Shown here piece by piece: positions 16,198 through 24,002 of a stretch of 64,000 nt of DNA. The notes under the pieces are model-generated. The model was given only the letters and a program-made list of their open reading frames with translations. It searched no databases and was not told where the DNA came from. The stretch covers positions 62,001 to 126,000 of the forward strand of contig NZ_CP108357.1 of NCBI RefSeq assembly GCF_036237315.1, written 5' to 3'. The position numbers were made by a program, and so were the translations under genes. The DNA is from Streptomyces sp. NBC_01351. GTDB taxonomy: Bacteria; Actinomycetota; Actinomycetes; Streptomycetales; Streptomycetaceae. Each line of letters starts with the position of its first letter. The stretch's first letter is position 1.

Positions 16198-16590
16198 ATG
16201 CACGCCGCCCTGCCCATCGACCAGCTCATCGGCCCCTACAAGGCAGCGGAGTTCATTGCCGCCTGCGTCACCGAACTCGTCACCGAGGACCACATCCCCG
16301 AGTCGGCCGCGTACGACGCGGTGTGCCGCGCAGTCCTGAACAGCGATCCCTTCGTCCTGGCGGAGGCCGGCCAGGTCTGGGCCCTGAGGCCCAACGACCA
16401 CGACGACCTAAGCCGTCAGGAAGACCCCGGAGGTCACGACGACCGGCCCGGCATGCTCTACGTCGTCCGCCGCCTGCGAAGCGACCACGGCCGCGTCACC
16501 GTCGAGGACGAGTGGGGCGAGCGAGCCATCATCGGCGTCACCCAGCTCGCCGCCTACGAACTCGACCAGTGGATGTGGGCCCGGCCCTGA
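16198..16590 (+). CDS. Hypothetical protein, 130 aa
   Basis: A 130-residue acidic, soluble protein. The N-terminal half is helical (LIGPYKAAEFIAACVTELVT). The C-terminal half has a beta-rich segment with conserved-looking aromatic residues (MLYVVRRLRS, YELDQWMWARP). ACCGGAGG precedes the ATG. No recognised family. Confidence 0.65.
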   Translation: MHAALPIDQLIGPYKAAEFIAACVTELVTEDHIPESAAYDAVCRAVLNSDPFVLAEAGQVWALRPNDHDDLSRQEDPGGHDDRPGMLYVVRRLRSDHGRVTVEDEWGERAIIGVTQLAAYELDQWMWARP

Positions 16591-16687
16591 CCGGAGGCAC
16601 CCGCCCCCAGGGCCGGTTACGCCAGAGACAGCCTGCATTCCGCGACGCCAACCACCCCTGACCCGCGTGTCGAACGGAGTCACATTC

Positions 16688-17545
16688 ATGACCACGCTCA
16701 CCAACACCGAGGCCTTCCCGCTGAGCACGGCGAAGGGCTTCACCCGCCTCTACGGCATTCCTGTCGTCGCCATCGAGGAGGACTGCGGCACACTCCTCAT
16801 GCTCGGACACCCGGACGAGCGCAGCATCCTCGCCGTCACTGCCGCGCAGTACCGACTCGTCTACGGCCAGCGAATCCTCCCCGGCCGTGAACTCGACGAG
16901 TTGATCCCGTTCGGCGTGAAGAAGACGTGGGCCCGAGCGGTCCCCCGCGACGGCTACTGCCCGTGGCACACCGAACTGACCGGTACTGACGCCGAGCACG
17001 CCCTGCCCATCACCCTGGTCTCGGTCGACTGGCTGGAGGCCGAGGACGTCGCGGTCCAGGAGCAGTGCCCGGTCTGCGGACGGGCAAGCCGGACCAGCGA
17101 CATCGCCAGCACCCCAGGCCGCTCCGGCTACTCCCGCGTCCGCACCTGCCGCCACTGCCACACCCGCTGGCCCTCCGTCGACGCCTACCGCGTCAGCCTC
17201 TACAAGCTCCGCAAGCCCGGCGGCATCGACCCCGCCGCGTGCTTCGGCTGCGGCTGCACCCCTGCCTGGACGTGCAGCCCCGGCTGCCAGATGTCCGACA
17301 ACCCGCCCATCACCCAGCCGCTGTGCACGACCTGCCAGGCCCCGCACAACGCCACCACGTGGCAGGCCCTTACCGACGCCGGATACGCCTCCCCCGCCTC
17401 CGACGAACAGCGCGACCGCTGGCTCTACACCCAAGCCCTGCGCGGCACCCACCCCACCACCGCGGCCACCGCCTGGACCGAGCGCCGCGCCCTGGTCCGT
17501 TGCCGTGCCCTCGCCGCCACCGCCCGAGACAGGGGCAATGCGTGA
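16688..17545 (+). CDS. Cys-rich zinc-ribbon protein
   Basis: A 285-residue protein with a beta-rich N-terminal half and a cysteine-dense C-terminal half: CPVCGRA and CRHCHTRW (a paired zinc ribbon), CFGCGCTPAWTCSPGC, and LCTTCQAPHN. At least two, probably three, zinc sites follow, suggesting a nucleic-acid-binding or scaffold role. Stop and the following GTG overlap (GTGA). Family not recognised; such proteins are frequent on Streptomyces plasmids. Confidence 0.66.
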   Translation: MTTLTNTEAFPLSTAKGFTRLYGIPVVAIEEDCGTLLMLGHPDERSILAVTAAQYRLVYGQRILPGRELDELIPFGVKKTWARAVPRDGYCPWHTELTGTDAEHALPITLVSVDWLEAEDVAVQEQCPVCGRASRTSDIASTPGRSGYSRVRTCRHCHTRWPSVDAYRVSLYKLRKPGGIDPAACFGCGCTPAWTCSPGCQMSDNPPITQPLCTTCQAPHNATTWQALTDAGYASPASDEQRDRWLYTQALRGTHPTTAATAWTERRALVRCRALAATARDRGNA

Positions 17546-18111
17546 GCCAGACCAACCTGCCCGTAAGCCGCCAGGTCCACCTCCTGACCGCAGCCCGAAC
17601 CGTCCTCGAAACCCTGAATCTCCCCCACAGCGCCCCCGGGCGCGCCGCCCGAACCGACCCGACCGACATCTGGGCCAGCGGACTACCCGGCCCCGAAATC
17701 GACCGCACCACGCTGGCGTGGGCCACCGCCTACCGCATGCTCGCCGACCACCAACCCGACACCACGCCCCTCACCCACGTCGCCGGCGCTGACGCCGTGC
17801 TGCGTGAGCTTGGTGTCCGGGGTCTGGCCATCCTCCAAAGCGGGCTTCCCATCCGGCCCCGGTTGACCATCGGTACACGCTGTGTCCGTACTGCGGCGGT
17901 TCTGGAGAGGACCCTGGCGAGGTCGCCGACGAGGTGCTCGGCTGCCCTGTCTGTGACGCCGAGTTGTGTGATCCCGAATGGCACGGACAGGAGTAGATCC
18001 GAGAGCTCGACGACCTACTCCCGGCACTCCCTGCAGCCCGCTCGCCTGTCCGTGCATGGCTGCGCTGCCGGGCGACCGAGACCCGTTGACCGGACCAAGA
18101 ACCTTGGGTAG
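17542..18111 (+). CDS. Hypothetical protein, probably frameshifted in its C-terminal half
   Basis: An open frame of 189 residues coupled to the preceding gene by a 4-bp overlap. The first about 95 residues (VSQTNLPVSRQVHLLTAART to VLRELGVRGL) look like real protein. After that the frame is Arg/Ser-rich and unconvincing, while the -1 frame from about 17810 encodes a textbook zinc-ribbon pair (CPYCGGSGEDPGE, then VLGCPVCDAELCDPEWH) ending at 17995 without any start codon of its own. The true product was probably about 150 residues ending in that zinc ribbon, with a frameshift near 17810-17880. Confidence 0.55.
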   Translation: MSQTNLPVSRQVHLLTAARTVLETLNLPHSAPGRAARTDPTDIWASGLPGPEIDRTTLAWATAYRMLADHQPDTTPLTHVAGADAVLRELGVRGLAILQSGLPIRPRLTIGTRCVRTAAVLERTLARSPTRCSAALSVTPSCVIPNGTDRSRSESSTTYSRHSLQPARLSVHGCAAGRPRPVDRTKNLG

Positions 18112-18165
18112 CAGGCCCGTCCGTCTGCCACTTTTCGCCAGCTGAACCACCCGTGCACATACGAA

Positions 18166-18209
18166 GGCCCGGATTCCTGCGGTGACACCGCAGGAATCCG
18201 GGCCCTTTT
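18166..18209 (+). terminator. Rho-independent terminator
   Basis: Perfect 19-bp arms (18166-18184 and 18186-18204) around a single base, followed by CTTTT. This is the strongest terminator in the window and closes the transfer region. Confidence 0.9.
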
Positions 18210-18215
18210 GCGTTT

Positions 18216-18246
18216 CAGGGGGTGCTTACGCCGTAAGCACCCCCTG
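18216..18246. repeat. parS-like palindrome, diverged copy
   Basis: Perfect palindrome with 15-bp arms around one base. The core is GTGCTTACGCCGTAAGCAC, one compensated change in each arm from the parS-like consensus GTGCTAACGCCGTTAGCAC found around parAB. Confidence 0.7.
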
Positions 18247-18286
18247 ACCAGCCCGCTGGCGCCTCGACGCGGTTAAGGCGGAGCGG

Positions 18287-18460
18287 CTAAGAGCTTGGAA
18301 GCTCGACCTCTATCTCCTTGATCTTCCCGGTCGTGCTCAGGGTGGCGCTGACGTTGCTGTCGCCAGGCGCGTCGGCTGCTCGTGCTGCTTTCACGAACGC
18401 TTCGAGTTCTTCCAGGGTCATGTTCTTGTCTTCACCGGTGAACTTCAGTGTCTTCGGCAT
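18287..18460 (-). CDS. Small hypothetical protein, 57 aa
   Basis: A 57-residue protein (begins MPKTLKFTGEDKNM, ends EVELPSS) with helix TLEELEAFVKAARAAD and a beta-rich end (SATLSTTGKIKEIEVEL). The alternating structure and codon usage look genuine. It is transcribed away from parA and lies between two parS-like sites. Function unknown. Confidence 0.6.
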   Translation of the reverse strand: MPKTLKFTGEDKNMTLEELEAFVKAARAADAPGDSNVSATLSTTGKIKEIEVELPSS

Positions 18461-18538
18461 GGGTCAATGCTCGCCATCGAGGTGTGGTTCTGCAGGTGTT
18501 CGCTGGAGGTGGACCGTGCACCGGACCGACGTTCACTC

Positions 18539-18589
18539 GTGGTGCTAACGCCGTTAGCACCACACCTGTGGTGCTAACGGCGTTAGCGC
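18539..18589. repeat. Two parS-like palindromes upstream of parA
   Basis: Site 1 (18539-18563) has perfect 12-bp arms around one base with the core GTGCTAACGCCGTTAGCAC. Site 2 (18571-18589) is the same palindrome with a changed centre and one mismatch at its right edge. Additional half-sites (CTAACG) follow near 18601 and 18628. They lie in the parA promoter region, where ParA/ParB autoregulation is expected. Confidence 0.85.
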
Positions 18590-18661
18590 AAGATCAGCAA
18601 CTAACGCTGGAAATCGGCAAAACGCACCTAACGGATCGTCTAAACCACGGGTGGCGGCAGT

Positions 18662-19819
18662 ATGCTGCCGTGCATGTCATCTCCGAACTCGGGAGCTGAG
18701 CGGGAGAAGCTCGTCTCCAAGCTGCCCGCTCACCTTCAGCAAGCCCTCAAGGTCCGTGCAGCGCAGCTCCAGACCGATATGCAGGACGCGGTCGCCTCCG
18801 GCATCCAGGCCTGGCGTGACTGCCCGGACGAGCTTCCCGCCGTCAACACAGCAGGAGCCGACTCGTTCGGCACCTACCTCCCCGAGGGCCTCTACGAGGA
18901 CTTCAAGGCAGACTGCCGCCACCGCGGCGTCTCCTACATCCAAGGGCTGGCGCAGTCCGTCGTTCTCTGGCTTGCCGACAACCCTGCCGGATCCCAGGGC
19001 ATCACGCGGCGAATCGTCGTCTGTAACCAGAAGGGCGGCGTCGGCAAGACCGCCGTCTCCGCCGGCCTCGCCGAGGCCCTGGCCGAGGACGGCCTGCGCG
19101 TCCTACTTGTGGACTATGACCCGCAAGGCCACCTCACCCACCAGCTCGGCCTGACCGCCATCCCTGCCGGTGAGGAGAGCCTCATCACGCACATGCTGCA
19201 CCGCGAGCTGGTCAAGCAACCGCTCCTCGACCTCACCGTTGCCATAGAGGGCAACCGGTTTGGCGGACGACTGCGGATCCTTCCCGCAGCCTTCGACGCG
19301 TTCCTCCTCGACTCGGGTCTCACGATGTTCAGGGGTCCGCGCCACGCTGCACTCGAGCGCGCCATCGCCCCGCTGGAGGAACACTTCGACGTCATCGTCG
19401 TGGACTCCCCGCCCAGCCTCGGCCTTGCCATGGACGCGGCCCTCACCTTCGGCCGCCAGCGCGACGAGGAAAAGCCCGGAGCCTCAGGCCTCATCATCCC
19501 CGTGGAAGCCGAAGACACCTCAGCGCAGGCGTACGGGATGCTCATCCAGCAGATCGACTCCCTCTCCCGAGACTTCGACATCTCCATCGAGCAGCTCGGT
19601 CTCGTGGTCAACAAGTTCGACAGCCGCCGCGGCTACATCGCGACATCGTCACTCGACAAGTGGAAGTCGCTGGGTACTCCCCCGGTCCTCGCCGTCGTTC
19701 CAGACGTGAAGGAACAGCGCGAGGCCGTCCGCAAGCAGCGCCCGCTGTTGGACTACGCGCCCGACTGCGAGCAGTCCCACCAGATGCGGCAGATCGCACG
19801 AGGGGTGAAGATCGCATGA
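18662..19819 (+). CDS. parA: ParA partition ATPase
   Basis: A 385-residue ParA. After an N-terminal extension of about 110 residues with a ribbon/helix-like DNA-binding pattern, the ATPase core starts with the deviant Walker A RIVVCNQKGGVGKTAVSAGL; LLVDYDPQGHLTHQLG is motif A', and FDVIVVDSPPSLG is the Walker B. It should form ATP-dependent dimers on the nucleoid and pull ParB-parS complexes apart. An extended N-terminus usually means the protein also represses its own promoter (type Ia). Start could also be the ATG at 18674. It overlaps parB by 4 bp. Confidence 0.93.
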   Translation: MLPCMSSPNSGAEREKLVSKLPAHLQQALKVRAAQLQTDMQDAVASGIQAWRDCPDELPAVNTAGADSFGTYLPEGLYEDFKADCRHRGVSYIQGLAQSVVLWLADNPAGSQGITRRIVVCNQKGGVGKTAVSAGLAEALAEDGLRVLLVDYDPQGHLTHQLGLTAIPAGEESLITHMLHRELVKQPLLDLTVAIEGNRFGGRLRILPAAFDAFLLDSGLTMFRGPRHAALERAIAPLEEHFDVIVVDSPPSLGLAMDAALTFGRQRDEEKPGASGLIIPVEAEDTSAQAYGMLIQQIDSLSRDFDISIEQLGLVVNKFDSRRGYIATSSLDKWKSLGTPPVLAVVPDVKEQREAVRKQRPLLDYAPDCEQSHQMRQIARGVKIA

Positions 19820-20826
19820 GCAAGGCGGACATGCTGGGGGACTCCCCCACGTTCGACGCGGTCGCTCAGCCAATGAGCAGCCGGGCTGCCAGCTTCGCCC
19901 GGTTCTCGGGGCAGGACGCTGAGCCGGCCATCAGCCAGCAAGAGACCCGCCGTGTGCCTTTGGAGGCTCTGGCACACAACCCGTATAACCCTCGTGTGGA
20001 GCTCCGGTCCGTCGAGGACCTCGCGGACAGCCTGGCCTCGCGTGGAATCATCCAGCCCCTCACCATCGTCACCAAGATGGCGTTCCTCGAAGCACACCCG
20101 GGTCAGTCGAATCTCGGCCGTGCCGCGTTCGTCGTCGTGGACGGCAACAGACGCCTTGCCGCCGCGCGGCTCGCAGGCCTGGACGACGTGCCGGTGCACG
20201 TCGACAACTCCCTTGCCGAGAGCGCCGACACCCTCCTGGAGACCGCCCTCACCGCAGCCGTTCAGCACGAGAGCCTGGATCCGCTAGACGAGGCGAAAGC
20301 CCTTGAGCGCCTCGTTGCCGTACACGGATCCCAGCGTGCCGTCGCGCGCGCCCTGGGTAAGTCCAGCCCGTGGGTGACCCAGCGCATTGCCCTGTTGAAG
20401 CTGACCCCGGAACTCCAGACCGCTGTTGAGAACCGCAGCCTTCCGGTAGAGATCGCGCGGAACGTCGGGCAGCTGCCTGCGCAGCAGCAGCAGGAGGCGG
20501 TCGAGGAAGCCCTCGAGAAGCGGGCTCGGACCAAGCAGCGTAAGCAGACCCAGACCGCCAAGGGTGCTAACGCCGTTAGCACCCCGGCTGCGGCCACCGC
20601 AGCCGACCCAGTGCAAGTGTCCCCGCCTTCAGGGGGCCTGCCCTCGTCCGTGGACGTCGAGAGTGCCGCCACCGAGACAACACACATCCCTCAGCCGACC
20701 AGTCCTAGGGTCCGGGAACCTTGGGACGACGGTCACAAGGTCGCCGACCTCGTCTTCGAGAAGATGGACCTCGCGCAGCGTGAGGTGCTCCTGGAGCGCC
20801 TTCTTGCCGCCCATGGCAACGACTAG
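19816..20826 (+). CDS. parB: ParB centromere-binding protein
   Basis: A 336-residue ParB/Spo0J protein. RVPLEALAHNPYNPR starts the ParB/Srx fold; ASRGIIQPLTIV and VVDGNRRLAAARLAG are the conserved boxes with the CTP-binding-type GNRR patch. SQRAVARALGKSSPWVTQRI near residue 175 is the DNA-reading helix-turn-helix, and the C-terminus (KVADLVFEKMDLAQREVLLERLLA) is the dimer domain. An Ala/Pro linker separates them. The DNA encoding KGANAVST in that linker is itself a perfect parS-like palindrome (20562-20584), so the gene carries a site for its own product. Confidence 0.93.
   Translation: MSKADMLGDSPTFDAVAQPMSSRAASFARFSGQDAEPAISQQETRRVPLEALAHNPYNPRVELRSVEDLADSLASRGIIQPLTIVTKMAFLEAHPGQSNLGRAAFVVVDGNRRLAAARLAGLDDVPVHVDNSLAESADTLLETALTAAVQHESLDPLDEAKALERLVAVHGSQRAVARALGKSSPWVTQRIALLKLTPELQTAVENRSLPVEIARNVGQLPAQQQQEAVEEALEKRARTKQRKQTQTAKGANAVSTPAAATAADPVQVSPPSGGLPSSVDVESAATETTHIPQPTSPRVREPWDDGHKVADLVFEKMDLAQREVLLERLLAAHGND
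20562..20584. repeat. parS-like palindrome inside parB
   Basis: Perfect 11-bp arms around one base with core GTGCTAACGCCGTTAGCAC. It lies in the stretch encoding the flexible linker of ParB, where codon constraint is weak. Confidence 0.9.
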
Positions 20827-20874
20827 CCTGGTACGGAACCGGCATGAGCCCGTGCAGGTTTCACTGCGCGGGCT

Positions 20875-20921
20875 CTCGCATGGCTTGGGTGCTAACGCCG
20901 TTAGCACCCAAGCCATGCGAG
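20875..20921. repeat. 47-bp perfect palindrome with parS-like core
   Basis: Perfect 23-bp arms around one central C, 49 bp after the parB stop. The 19-bp core is identical to the other parS-like sites; the outer arms extend the palindrome, so it may double as the parAB terminator. Confidence 0.92.
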
Positions 20922-21148
20922 CGGGGGCGCCGCCGGCTGCGCCGCTGCTGGTGGGCGCCCGGGTGCTGGCCCGCCGCAAGCCGTCGGCCTAGCCCGCCGA
21001 TTGCGTCTGCGGCGCCACCGCGTATGCGCGCGTACCCGGTCCTCCAACACGCACCGATCATCAGGATCAAGCACCATGCACGGCGAGCCGATGGCCATCG
21101 GCGGAACTTCCGCGGCGCAGCGCTAGAAACGGCGGGCGCTACTGCTGG

Positions 21149-21433
21149 TCAGCTCATCCGCTCCACAGCGTCCTTGGCCTCCTTGAGCCCTTCGCCGGTG
21201 AGCTGTCGATACACCTTGATGGCCTCGATCTTCTTACCCTGCCGGATCAGTTCATGCACCCGCTCCATGCCGGGTATCTGCGGCTCCTCCACACCGAGGT
21301 GGCCGAGCAGCAGATCCATCTTCCGCTCCAGACGGGCAAGCCGCCGCTCGACACTCACGATCTTCCCCGCCGGGGACGACAGAAAGAGCAGGACAACGAG
21401 CACAAGGGCGGCGGACAGCAGTACGGATTCCAT
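21149..21433 (-). CDS. Membrane-anchored L7/L12 C-terminal-domain-like protein
   Basis: A 94-residue protein: one N-terminal TM (VLLSAALVLVVLLFLSS), a short coiled coil (VERRLARLERKMDLLLGHLG) and a C-terminal domain (VHELIRQGKKIEAIKVYRQL, EGLKEAKDAVERM) matching the fold of the ribosomal L7/L12 C-terminal domain. Proteins of this build are frequent in Streptomyces; the role is unknown but not ribosomal. It faces parB with a parS-like site on each side. Confidence 0.8.
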   Translation of the reverse strand: MESVLLSAALVLVVLLFLSSPAGKIVSVERRLARLERKMDLLLGHLGVEEPQIPGMERVHELIRQGKKIEAIKVYRQLTGEGLKEAKDAVERMS

Positions 21434-21628
21434 GCTCGAACCCTATGGCTTTGCGACGGACGCCCTGTCGGTGGTTTGCACAGCGTTCCTCACGCCATCA
21501 TCGCTGGTCGGCGGCGGCAGCCTCGTCTTCAACAGTGCGGCGGAACTTCCGCTTCGCAGCACTAGCACCAAGGCACCACACAACCGAGCCCGCCCGGCCA
21601 TCCGGGCGGGTTCGACGCCTTTTGACGC

Positions 21629-21659
21629 GCTGGGGTGCTAACGCCGTTAGCACCCCAGC
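21629..21659. repeat. parS-like palindrome
   Basis: Perfect 15-bp arms around one base with the consensus core GTGCTAACGCCGTTAGCAC. It is the right-most copy and lies about 800 bp beyond the parB stop. Confidence 0.9.
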
Positions 21660-21727
21660 CGCCCAAGCAGCCAGCCTGACCGATCAGGCGGCGAAGCCGA
21701 CCGTCGAATCCCTGGATCCCCCACCCC

Positions 21728-23392
21728 TCAGCGTTGGCTGACGATCAGCAGGCCGCTGGTCGTGGTATGGCGGCCAGTCAGGGACGGGGGCAGCAGCAGA
21801 CCGCTGGGCGGTACGAACAGGCTGCTCTCCAGGGGTGCAGTGTTTTGGACAGGCTTAGTCAGGTGGTCGTCGGTGGACGGCTGGTCTTCCTTCCGAGGTT
21901 TGTCGGTCTGGGGTGCGCTGTACGTGGCGAGGACGAGCGCGAGGAGCAGGCCGGTGGAGCGGTTGCTGAGGATGTCGGCGGCCTTGAGGAGACGGCGGGA
22001 GCGGGCGACGGGTAGGGCGACGGCGACGCAGCAGGCCCTGTCAGGCAGCGGTAGGGAGACGGCGACGCAGTACCAGTCGTCGGAGTACTCCCGCTTGTCG
22101 AAGTGAGTGCCTTCCGGTCCGTAGCGGTCCAGGTCGTCGAAGAGCTGCAGGTGGTCGGTGATGGTTCGGCTGGTGAGCGGGATGGTGGGACGCCTGGACA
22201 GGTGCTCCTTGCGCGCGTCCTCGTCGAGCTGGGAGAGCAGGGCTTTGCCGACCGCACTCGCGTGCGCGGTATCGCAGAACTCTGCGGTGACGGTGACCTC
22301 GGGGGCTGTGGGGCCGAAGGCGGAATGGGGGACGACGATCTCGCCGTCGTCGTACGTGCTGACATAGACGGCGGCGCCGGTGTCCTCCATGAGCTGGTCG
22401 AGTACCGGTTTCAGGACGTCCTCGCCGCGGTCAATCCGCTCCAGCAGCGGACCGGGCTCCCATGTCCCGTCGGACAAACGCCGGGTGAGGCTGGTCTCGC
22501 TGAGCCAGACCAGCAGTTCCGCCGCAGCGGCCGTGGTGATGCCCGCGGTCGTCGCCACCACCTCGGTGGGGACGCCAGGGCCGGTTTCCCTGATCAGCTG
22601 GAGCACGTCCAGGATCCGCAGCGAGTCTTCCCACTGCCGCGGCGTGTGTCCGGGGTCAGTCGCCGCCGAGGGCGGGGCCCAGAGCGTGCCGAGCTGGAAC
22701 CCGATCGCCGATTCGCCATATTGCTCGCCGCCTTCCCAGCGAGCACCGCCGCTGTTCACGGAACCCAGGGCCACCGAAGGGTTCTCGATGGAGGACGGTT
22801 CCTCGTCTGTCAGGACCTCCTGCGGGGCCAGGGGCCGCCGGCGCGCGCGCGGAACACCGGGCCGCAGTACAGCCAGTGCCTCGGCAACGGCGTCGGCGAA
22901 CGCCGGGTCCTGCCACCTGGCCGCCCCCGTTGACCCAGACACCGCCGTGGCGGACTGCTCCGTGGCGCTGGGGACGGACCAGCCGTTCTCCTCCAGCAGA
23001 CGCTGCGCATCACCGTGACCAAAGCGGGCCGCGTCCATCACCGCCGCGACGATGTCCTGCCCCCGGCCCGCCTGATCGTTGGCGACTGCCGCAGTTCGCC
23101 ACAGCACGACGGCCATCCGGAACGCTGCCCCCGGATGCCGCTCAGCTCGGGCGCGCGTGAGCCAGGCTGCCGCGCGCTGCCAGTCCCCGGCGCGCAACGC
23201 CTTGCTCCCTAGGCGATAGCACGAGTTCGCGTGCCGACGCCGTGCGACCGCGCGCGGGCCGATCAGCAGTCCCCAGTTTCCGTCTGGGCGGTCCCAGTAG
23301 TCCTTCGGTCCCTTCAGTCCGGACAGTACGGCGGCGAACCCGTCCAGGGCGTACCCCGGACGAGGGCCTCGGCCGCTGTCATTCCTGCTCAC
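21728..23392 (-). CDS. TPR/Sel1-like + IclR-type fusion regulator
   Basis: A 554-residue protein with an unusual order. Residues about 40-170 look like Sel1/TPR-type helical repeats (ALRAGDWQRAAAWLTRARAE, GQDIVAAVMDAARFGHGDAQ). From about 245 an IclR winged helix follows (SLRILDVLQLIRETGPGVPT, TAAAAELLVWLSETS), then an IclR effector domain (AAVYVSTYDDGEIVV, AHASAVGKALLSQL, YSDDWYCVAVSLPLPD). The C-terminal about 60 residues are disordered. It starts at a GTG 1 bp after the stop of the sigma-like gene, so the two are co-translated. It probably integrates a small-molecule signal with sigma factor control. Confidence 0.75.
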   Translation of the reverse strand: MSRNDSGRGPRPGYALDGFAAVLSGLKGPKDYWDRPDGNWGLLIGPRAVARRRHANSCYRLGSKALRAGDWQRAAAWLTRARAERHPGAAFRMAVVLWRTAAVANDQAGRGQDIVAAVMDAARFGHGDAQRLLEENGWSVPSATEQSATAVSGSTGAARWQDPAFADAVAEALAVLRPGVPRARRRPLAPQEVLTDEEPSSIENPSVALGSVNSGGARWEGGEQYGESAIGFQLGTLWAPPSAATDPGHTPRQWEDSLRILDVLQLIRETGPGVPTEVVATTAGITTAAAAELLVWLSETSLTRRLSDGTWEPGPLLERIDRGEDVLKPVLDQLMEDTGAAVYVSTYDDGEIVVPHSAFGPTAPEVTVTAEFCDTAHASAVGKALLSQLDEDARKEHLSRRPTIPLTSRTITDHLQLFDDLDRYGPEGTHFDKREYSDDWYCVAVSLPLPDRACCVAVALPVARSRRLLKAADILSNRSTGLLLALVLATYSAPQTDKPRKEDQPSTDDHLTKPVQNTAPLESSLFVPPSGLLLPPSLTGRHTTTSGLLIVSQR

Positions 23393-23393
23393 G

Positions 23394-24002
23394 TCAGTCA
23401 CCTGCGTCCTCTTCCCCGCGCCGGCTCTTCCTCTGGTGTGCTGGACGGATGTGGTCGTGGACTTCGTCCATCTCACGCAGATCCCTGGCTGCCTTGCTGC
23501 TCAGAGACCGGACCTGTTCGCGCGGGAGTCCCAGGTCGGTTGCGATGCTTTCCTCATCCTTTCCCTGAATCTGCGCTTCTGCGACGGTTTTACGCTTTGA
23601 TCGCCTCATGTTCGCCAAGGCCGGGAGCACGATCTCCGTCGCGGGGTCGAGAGGCGTGAACACCTCGTGCCGGCGCACCACCCGCTCGTCGACGAGCGGC
23701 AGCAGATCGCAGTCGTCCAGCGGGCACTCGGGAGACCGATAGGAGTCGATGGCCAAGTTGCGTGCCACCTTCTTCATGTAGGGCAGAGGCGGGCAGCCCG
23801 GCCGGTTCCGACCTTCCAGCCAGACATGCAGCGTGTGCTCCAAAGCCTCCTGCACGATCTCCTCCCAGTAGTTGTGCAGGTCCGGGAACTCGTACCGCAG
23901 GAAGGCCAAGACCTTCTGCTGGTACTCCCCGAAGTGGGTCTCGAACAGACGGACCACCTCCCGTCGGCGGGGGAGGCCTCCGTCCGGTGAACCGCTTAGC
24001 AC
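23394..24002 (-). CDS. ECF-like sigma-70 family protein
   Basis: A 202-residue protein with sigma region 2-like helices (FGEYQQKVLAFLRYEF, EEIVQEALEHTLHVW, YMKKVARNLAIDSYRS) and a region-4-like helix-turn-helix (EESIATDLGLPREQVRSLSS). The spacing between them is longer than in standard ECF factors and contains acidic linkers. The GTG at 24002 was chosen because GGGAGGAGG lies directly before it. It is the middle gene of a three-gene minus operon, overlapping the previous gene by 7 bp. Confidence 0.75.
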   Translation of the reverse strand: MLSGSPDGGLPRRREVVRLFETHFGEYQQKVLAFLRYEFPDLHNYWEEIVQEALEHTLHVWLEGRNRPGCPPLPYMKKVARNLAIDSYRSPECPLDDCDLLPLVDERVVRRHEVFTPLDPATEIVLPALANMRRSKRKTVAEAQIQGKDEESIATDLGLPREQVRSLSSKAARDLREMDEVHDHIRPAHQRKSRRGEEDAGD

